A stretch of 64,000 bases of DNA, taken from the NCBI GenBank assembly GCA_034440575.1, contig JAOTOL010001570.1:1900001-1964000 (forward strand), read 5' to 3'. Below are positions 45,659 to 54,600 of the stretch, in pieces (position 1 is the stretch's first letter; every line of letters starts with the position of its first letter). The notes below the pieces were generated by a model. It was not told the origin of the DNA. It searched no databases and saw nothing but the letters and a program-made list of their open reading frames with translations. Source of the stretch: Imbricaverruca yamaguchii. Lineage: Eukaryota; Arthropoda; Thecostraca; Neoverrucidae. A program made the position numbers and the translations under genes.

Positions 45659-48600
45659 TATATGTAAGTATCAGTTGGAAGTGTCAGGGGTGAAGTATGA
45701 GTGCAGCACAGCCTTGGCAGGAGGCAGGAGCCAGCGTGCTGTAACTGACCTGTGCCCCTGTGCCCCTGCCAGCGTCCCTGGGCACGTCGGGGGTCAACTG
45801 TAACCCGGTGCTGCTGGAGATGCTGCGCGCCATGACGACGCCGTGGCGTGATCAGCTGACTGCAGGTCGGTGGCGCTGTCGTTGCGCGAGCACCCAACTG
45901 AAGGCTGCTTCGGAGTTTAGGGGCGCATCGACGACATGGGTCATGCGGCTGAAGGCTGCTTCTCGGCGGTGTGTTTACCGTAGCTTCTCACGGTTGCGGT
46001 CCGGGGGATAGTGGGTCTCCTTTAGTCGCTGTTGGTCGAGTCATCTGGCGTGTAGGTATTATGCCCTCGGGTGCTTTTCTGAAGGCGGAAATTGTTCGAA
46101 CCTTTGAAGAAGAAAAAAGTGCACCGATTTTCAGGAGCGCTACCACCGTGTATCAGACCCTGCATCACCGATTCGAAACGTTTAAACCATTCACAAACTT
46201 CGCCGCGCTCCAGAAAATGGTGGATGCCGAAGCAATTATATTCTAGTGATGCTCAGAAATTTTGGTCGAGGCGCCCTAAAACACCAATAACCAACCAGCA
46301 ATGCCCAGGGCAGGGAATGATTGGTCATGCTTTCTTTACGGAACGTGCAGTAATAGTTATCCATGGATGCATTCTTTCTTCTCGGAGTTGGCTACGAAAT
46401 CCCACTGAACGGCCAGTGCACTGTTGCGCCATCGCCATTTTTGTTCAGTTTTGTCCGTCGGTGTCTGACCGTTTCGCCGCGACAGAGCTGGTGGTGGCCA
46501 CCATCGCGGCGTGTCCAGACCTCTGCCAGCACTACCTGCCGGCGCTGGAGGCGCAGCTGGCGCCGCGGCCGACCGCCGAGTGGCACGCGGCCGTCGCCAT
46601 GGTTACCGCCGGCGTGTCGCGCTGTCAGCTGGCGCTGCCGGCCGGCGACGATGCCCGCCTGACGCCCGAGGCGGTCTGCCGGGCGGCGGCCGCCTGTTGG
46701 TACCCGCCGGCGGCGCGGGAGGTCATGAGGTCAGTTGTGTGGTGTGGCGGGGATAACCCGCCTGCTGGTACCCGCCGGCGGCGCGGGGGGTCATGAGGTC
46801 AGTTGTGTGGTGTGGCGGGGATAACCCGCCTGTTGCTACCCGCCCGCGGCGCGGGAGGTCATGAGGTCAGTTGTGTGGTGTGGCGGGGATAACCCGCCTG
46901 CTGGTACCCGCCGGCGGCGCGGGAGGTCATGAGGTCAGTTGTGTGGTGTGGCGGGGATAACCCGCCTGCTGGTACCCGCCGGCGGCGCGGGAGGTCATGA
47001 GGTCAGTGTGGCGGGGATAACCCGCCTGTTGCTACCCGCCGGCGGCGCGAGAGGTCATGAGGTCAGTGGAGCTGGCTGTCGAAGTGTGGCGGGGATAACC
47101 CACCTGTTGCTACCCGCCGGCGGCGGCGCGAGAGGTCATGAGGTCAGTGGAGCTGGGTGTCCGAGTGTGGCGGGGATAACCCGCCTGTTGCTACCCGCCG
47201 GCGGCGCGAGAGGTCATGAGGTCAGTGGAGCTGGGTGTCCGAGTGTGGCGGGGATAACCCACCTGTTGCTACCCGCCCGCGGCGCGAGAGGTCATGAGGT
47301 CATTGGAGCTGGGTGTCCGAGTGTGGCGGGGATAACCCACCTGTTGCTACCCGCCCGCGGCGCGAGAGGTCATGAGGTCATTGGAGCTGGGTGTCCGAGT
47401 GTGGGGGGGATAACCCGCCTGTTGCTACCCGCCGGCGGCGTGGGAGGTCATGAGGTCAGTGGAGCTGGCTGTCGAAGTGTGGCGGGGACACACGCAGGGT
47501 CTTTGACCTTGCGAGGTCGCCGTACACTGTGTTCAAATTTGCTCAGTTTGGAATCAGGATGTATATGAAGAAAACGCCATGACGAATTTGTGACAGCCAG
47601 TGGAAATGGAGCCACTTTTTGCCGATTCCTGATGTCAAAATGGGTGAAAATTATTTGTAGGCTTTGTGGGTTGTAGACTTTGTAGGCCTAGTATTATGAG
47701 TTCAGGTGAGTTTGATTGTTTGATGTCTGTGCACCGGCCATAGTTATTCTTCATCGAACGAGACACATTTAATAATGATTCGTGTCTAGCCAAACAGCAA
47801 CACCGTGATAGCCAACAGTATTTAAGCGGAATGGAAGGATGACGAAGATGATGGAGCAGACTGAGACAGTGACGCGAGAAGCGAGAGGCCAGGGCAGTGG
47901 TTTGGGTGGACTTCAACGTACATTCGTTGGCACGCGACTTACACACGCTCTGTTCAGGTCGGGTGTCAGCCACGAGGACGAGACGGTGCGGGAGGCCTCG
48001 CTGGGCCTGCTGGTGGCTATGCTGGACCAGGTAAGAAACTCACAAGTGTCCCACACTGAGTGTGGGACACTTGTCCCTTGGACCACGTAAGAAACGGACA
48101 AGTGCCCCACATTAAGTGAAAAACTAGTTGATTAACTCTAAAGCCCAACCATGATTACAAGCTTACAAGCCTTACAAGCCAAGTATTTCTGATGTGAATG
48201 ATGCCTTTGTTTGGTTGTTGGTTTTACGACACATCCGACTGTTGAGTCATGTAGCGTCGCCAATCTCTCACGCCGACTGGTCGCGGGCGAAGAGTAGCAA
48301 CAAGTGATAAATGATGCCTTGGGAAAAAGTTGTTATACCTTCTGCAGTAGTTAATTCGGGCTGACAGTATAAAAATAGCGACCCACATTAACTTGCTTGG
48401 AATATCAGAAATGACTAGTGTATGTATCGAATGAAAGCAAAGGAATGAAGCGTGCCATTGCAGTCAGTGTACCAAGCACCTCTGCCGCATTGGGCAGATG
48501 CAGGGGAGGGCACTGGTGCCACGTACCCCCTCCCATCCGGTGGAAAGGTTGTGTCCCTTCAGCCGGGAATGGTGACCCTTCCGGACAGATCCAGTCCACC

Positions 48601-51600
48601 TCTACCAGGCAGCGAATTTTTCGACCAGACGACCCGTTGAGGCAATGTGGTCCCATGAAAATTCCTTGGTCTGACCCTGCTCCGCTAGTATCTCGCTCGT
48701 CGCTAGTCCTGTTTCTTTTGGTCATCCAGAGATGGCGCCAGTGTCGACGGCACGCTCGCCGCCTAACGCTGGGAACGAGGGCGTCGTTTTGCCGCCCGGA
48801 CGGAGCGCTGTGTACGCGGCCACACCGTGGGAGTGGGCTTAGTCCGGCCAATTCTCCCCACTGGCGACGCACGCATGGTGCTGAGATGTCGGACCGTGCC
48901 AGGTGGCAAATGGTTTTGTAATGCTTGTTTGTTTATTGGTTGGTTCACGACACACTTTATGCACATTCACGGCTAATGGCGCCGCCCAAACTGTTTCGCC
49001 GGTGGGCCGCGGGATTGGGAAATGTCCTGAGTGGCGCTAGAGTCGAACCCGGGACCTTTGGTACCCATAGCCCGACACCTTAACCACTCGGCCATCCCCG
49101 CCCCCAAATGGTTTTGTAATGTAGCACAAGTCAGATTCCTAATATGTAGACAGGGATGGATTTATATTGTGCATTCTTTCATTTAGAGATTAACAAATTT
49201 GGGTCATCCCCTTCGAAGAGAAAGCAGTACTTTGCTTTGTGACTTCAGAGACTTCTTTATACCTCCCAGTGTGTTTTGGGCAAATTGTCAAATTCATTTA
49301 GAAGCTTGGATGTTGGAGTGGAAGTATGTATTGGGATTCGCAAATTGTCATTTAGCATGCAGCGAAAATGGAGAGATGGAGGTAAGATTGAGATCAAATG
49401 AACGTGCTTTGGTTGGACACAAATCCAACACCAAGCAGTTCTTCCGCCCCCGGGTACAGACAATCACATGTGGACATGTGGATCGCACTTGGATATGTGA
49501 TTCGCATGTGATCAACATGTCCATGTGGACAATCCAGTTCCACATGTGATTGTCCACATGTGGATTACATGTGGAACATCCATGGAGGCTGTGGTCTACT
49601 CCATCTTTTGTGCTTGACCTGTGCCTGACCTGTGCTTCTGTGCTTGACTACTTATCCATTCGGCCGCCAGGTGCGCTCTCTGCAGAGTCAGCTGGCCGAT
49701 TCCGCCGACTACGGGCAGGCGGCGCGGTCCGCCCTGGCCGATGACGTCACACCGCACCTACCGACGTGTGACCAACTGACTGGCGTCTGGAGTCAGCTGA
49801 TGGCGGCCGGGGGGACGCCGCCGCCGGCTCTGCTGCTGCTGGTGCTGCGCGCGATCAGCGGCCGCTGGCTGGTGGCCACCCGGTGAGGACTGCAGTGTAC
49901 TAATGCGCCGGCTGGTGGTCACAAGGCTAGTGGCCACCCAGTGAGGACTTCAGTGTACTAATGCACGGGATGGTGGTCACCCGGTGAGGACTGCAGTGTA
50001 CTAATGCGCCAGCTGGTGGTCACAAGGCTAGTGGCCACCCAGTGGGGACTTAAGTGTACTAATGCACGGCTGGTGGTCACAAGGGTAGTGTAGACCTCTT
50101 GCGATGAACACTACAACAAAAACCTTTGCTATAGTTTCCTATAACTAAGGTACAACACATTCCCTATAGCTAAGCACAACAAAACCTTAATTCATCTACT
50201 TTTGCGTATGCTTCCTTTGATTGCTGTTTTGAGTTGAGATGAATGGAAAGCATTGACAACTTTGGGATGTGGCAGTAATATTATATTCCTGGTTGGATGC
50301 CATTTTCACCCAAAATGGCAAATCTGCAAAATTTTGGAACACCAGTGCACATCGTAGTGCATACTGCACCATTTTTTTTTCACGTAATACTGGTGTTTAA
50401 CATTGTGGCGTCTAGGTGCTGGGATCTGGGAAGGTCTACAACGGACGATGGCGATATGGTCGGGCTGGCTGTCCCGAAGCCAGGGCGGTATGTTGCGCCC
50501 GTTAACATCCGTGATGTGCACGGTATAGCCACACCACCACCTCACCACACCTGGTGTCAACCTTCAGTAGGATGGAGGAAGAAAGAGAGCTAGCATTCCG
50601 TCACTGTCGACGGTACTGTGCCCGGAGGCGACATGACCGATGTAGTCGATGCGCCCTAAATACCCCATAGACTCTGAGGTCGTTGCGTCTGGGAATATTT
50701 TTATGTTCATTCGACAAGCTCGCCCTGACGTGATATACCTCCACCTGTAAAGATGGATAGTGAGCTATGATAGCAGCACTGTAGATTGATTACATTTCAG
50801 TTATGGGCGCAAATGACCCTAGATGTCGACGCGCCCTTAAACTCCAATCCACCACCACCACCTAAAGCCCTCATAACTAACTGATGGCACATCACTGGAG
50901 TGGTGTGGCGGGTGTGCCTGACCTGCGCCCTCCCCCACTGTGACGGTACCGTGCTGGTGGTGTGACGGTACCGCCTCAGTGGTGTGGCGGGTGTACGGTG
51001 CACCTGACCTGTGTCCTCCCCCACTGTCGACGGCACCGCGCGGAGAACGAGTAGCCTAGGGGTAAGTTGCTCGTCTCACAATCGAAAGGTTGTGGGTTCG
51101 AGTCTCACCTGTCGCTACTCTTCGCCCGCGACCGATCGGCGTAAGAGATTGGCGATGCTACATGACTCAATGGTCGATGTGTCGTAAGACCAATAACCAA
51201 CCGACGGCACCGCGCTAGTGGTGTGGCGGGTGTGCCTGACCTGTCGCTACTCTTCGCCCGCGACCGATCGGCGTAAGAGATTGGCGATGCTACATGACTC
51301 AATGGTGGTGTGGCGGGTGTACGGTGCACCTGACCTGTGTCCTCTCCCCACTGTGACGGTATCTTGCTGGTGGTGTGACGGGTGGCGGGTGCACCTGACC
51401 TTTACCCTCCCCCACTGTGACGGTACCGTGTCGATAGCTTGACCTGCGTCCCCCCCCCGCTCACCATCAGTTGGTCCACGGACGGCTCGACGCTGGCGCG
51501 TATCCAGGCTCAGCTGCCGACGCTGGGGCTGGACGACGACCAACTGGGCCAGCTGACGTCGGCTCCGGAGCCCATCGCTGCCGACCTCAAGGTGCGGGTC

Positions 51601-54600
51601 CGTCGTGCGCCGGGTGTCGATGTGCGGCGCTCATTGGAGGTCACGGGTGGGTCGGAACAGTGTCTGAACCCTCTGGCTTGGTACTCTGGAGATCACGGGT
51701 GGGTCGGAGCAGTGTCTGAACCCTCTGGCTCGGTACTTTGTCTGGAGATCACGGGTGGGTCGGGTAGTATCTGAACCCTCTGGCTTGGTACTCTGTCTGG
51801 AGATCACGGGTCGGTCGGAGCAGTGTCTGAACCCTCTGGCTTGGTACTCTGTCTGGAGATCACGGGTGGGTCGGAGCAGTGTCTGAACCCTCTGGCTCGG
51901 TACTCTGTCTGGAGATCACGGGTGGGTCGGAGCAGTGTCTGAACCCTCTGGCTTGGTACTCTGTCTGGAGATCACGGGTGGGTCGGAGCAGTGTCTGAAC
52001 CCTCTGGCTTGGTACTCTGTCTGGAGATCACGGGTGGGTCGGAGCAGTGTCTGAACCCTCTGGCTTGGTACTCTGTCTGGAGATCACGGGTGGGTCGGAG
52101 CAGTGTCTGAACCCTCTGGCTTGGTACTCTGTCTGGAGATCACGGGTGGGTCGGAGCAGTATCTGAACCCTCTGGCTCGGTACTCTGTCTGGAGATCACG
52201 GGTGGGTCGGAACAGTGTCTGAACCCTCTGGCTTGGTACTCTGGAGATCACGGGTGGGTCGGCTAGTATCTGAACCCTCTGGCTTCGTACTCTGGAGATC
52301 ACGGGTGGGTCGGAACAGTGTCTGAACCCTCTGGCTTGGTACTCTGGAGATCACGGGTGGGTCGGCTAGTATCTGAACCCTCTGGCTTCGTACTCTGGAG
52401 ATCACGGGTGGGTCGGAACAGTGTCTGAACCCTCTGGCTTGGTACTCTGGAGATCACGGGTGGGTCGGAGCAGTGTCTGAACCCTCTGGCTCGGTACTCT
52501 GTCTGGAGATCACGGGTGGGTCGGAACAGTGTCTGAACCCTCTGGCTTGGTACTCTGGAGATCACGGGTGGGTCGGCTAGTATCTGAACCCTCTGGCTTG
52601 GTACTCTGTCTGGAGATCACGGGTGGGTCGGCTAGTGTCTGAACCCTCTGGCTTGGTACTCTGTCTGGAGATCACGGGTGGGTCGGAGCAGTGTCTGAAC
52701 CCTCTGGCTTGGTACTCTGTCTGGAGATCACGGGTGGGTCGGAGCAGTGTCTGAACCCTCTGGCTCGGTACTCTGTCTGGAGATCACGGGTGGGTCGGAA
52801 CAGTGTCTGAACCCTCTGGCCTGGTACTCTGTCTGGAGATCACGGGTGGGTCGGAGCAGTGTCTGAACCCTCTGGCTTGGTACTCTGGAGATCACGGGTG
52901 GGTCGGCTAGTATCTGAACCCTCTGGCTTCGTACTCTGGAGATCACGGGTGGGTCGGAGCAGTGTCTGAACCCTCTGGCTTGGTACTCTGTCTGGAGATC
53001 ACGGGTGGATCGGAACAGTGTCTGAACCCTCTGGCTTGGTACTCTGTCTGGAGATCACGGGTGGGTCGGCTAGTATCTGAACCCTCTGGCTCGGTACTCT
53101 GTCTGGAGATCACGGGTGGGTCGGAACAGTGTCTGAACCCTCTGGCTTGGTACTCTGGAGATCACCGGTGGGTCGGCTAGTATCTGAACCCTCTGGCTTC
53201 GTACTCTGGAGATCACGGGTGGGTCGGAACAGTGTCTGAACCCTCTGGCTTGGTACTCTGCAGATCACGGGTGGGTCGGCTAGTATCTGAACCCTCTGGC
53301 TTCGTACTCTGGAGATCACGGGTGGGTCGGAGCAGTGTCTGAACCCTCTGGCCTGGTACTCTGTCTGGAGATCACGGGTGGGTCGGAGCAGTGTCTGAAC
53401 CCTCTGGCTTGGTACTCTGGAGATCACGGGTGGGTCGGCTAGTATCTGAACCCTCTGGCTTCGTACTCTGGAGATCACGGGTGGGTCGGAGCAGTGTCTG
53501 AACCCTCTGGCTTGGTACTCTGTCTGGAGATCACGGGTGGATCGGAACAGTGTCTGAACCCTCTGGCTTGGTACTCTGTCTGGAGATCACGGGTGGGTCG
53601 GCTAGTATCTGAACCCTCTGGCTCGGTACTCTGTCTGGAGATCACGGGTGGGTCGGAACAGTGTCTGAACCCTCTGGCTTGGTACTCTGGAGATCACGGG
53701 TGGGTCGGCTAGTATCTGAACCCTCTGGCTTCGTACTCTGGAGATCACGGGTGGGTCGGAACAGTGTCTGAACCCTCTGGCTTGGTACTCTGCAGATCAC
53801 GGGTGGGTCGGCTAGTATCTGAACCCTCTGGCTTCGTACTCTGGAGATCACGGGTGGGTCGGAACAGTGTCTGAACCCTCTGGCTTGGTACTCTGTAGAT
53901 CACGGGTGGGTCGGCTAGTATCTGAACCCTCTGGCTTGGTACTCTGTCTGGAGATCACGGGTGGGTCGGAGCGGTGTCTGAACCCTCTGGCTTGCTACTC
54001 TGTCTGGAGATCACTGGTGGGCCCGAGCAGTGTCTGAACCCTCTGGCTTGGTACTCTGTCTGGAGATCACGGGTGGGTCGGAGCAGTGTCTGAACCCTCT
54101 GGCTTGGTACTCTGTCTGGAGATCACGGGTGGGTCGGAGCAGTGTCTGAACCCTCTGGCTCGGTACTCTGTCTGGAGATCACGGGTGGGTCGGAGCGGTG
54201 TCTGAACCCTCTGGCTTGCTACTCTGTCTGGAGATCACTGGTGGGCCCGAGCAGTGTCTGAACCCTCTGGCTTGGCACTCTGTCTGGAGATCACGGGTGG
54301 GTCGGCTAGTGTCTGAACCCTCTGGCTCGGTACTCTGTCTGGAGATCACGGGTGGGTCGGAGCAGTGTCTGAACCCTCTGGCCTGGTACTCTGTCTGGAG
54401 ATCACGGGTGGGTCGGAGCAGTGTCTGAACCCTCTGGCTCGGTACTCTGTCTGGGGATCACGGGTGGGTCGGAGCAGTGTCTGAACCCTCTGGCTCGGTA
54501 CTCTGTCTGGAGATCACGGGTGGGTCGGAGCAGTGTCTGAACCCTCTGGCTTGGTACTCTGTCTGGAGATCACGGGTGGGTCGGAGCAGTGTCTGAACCC

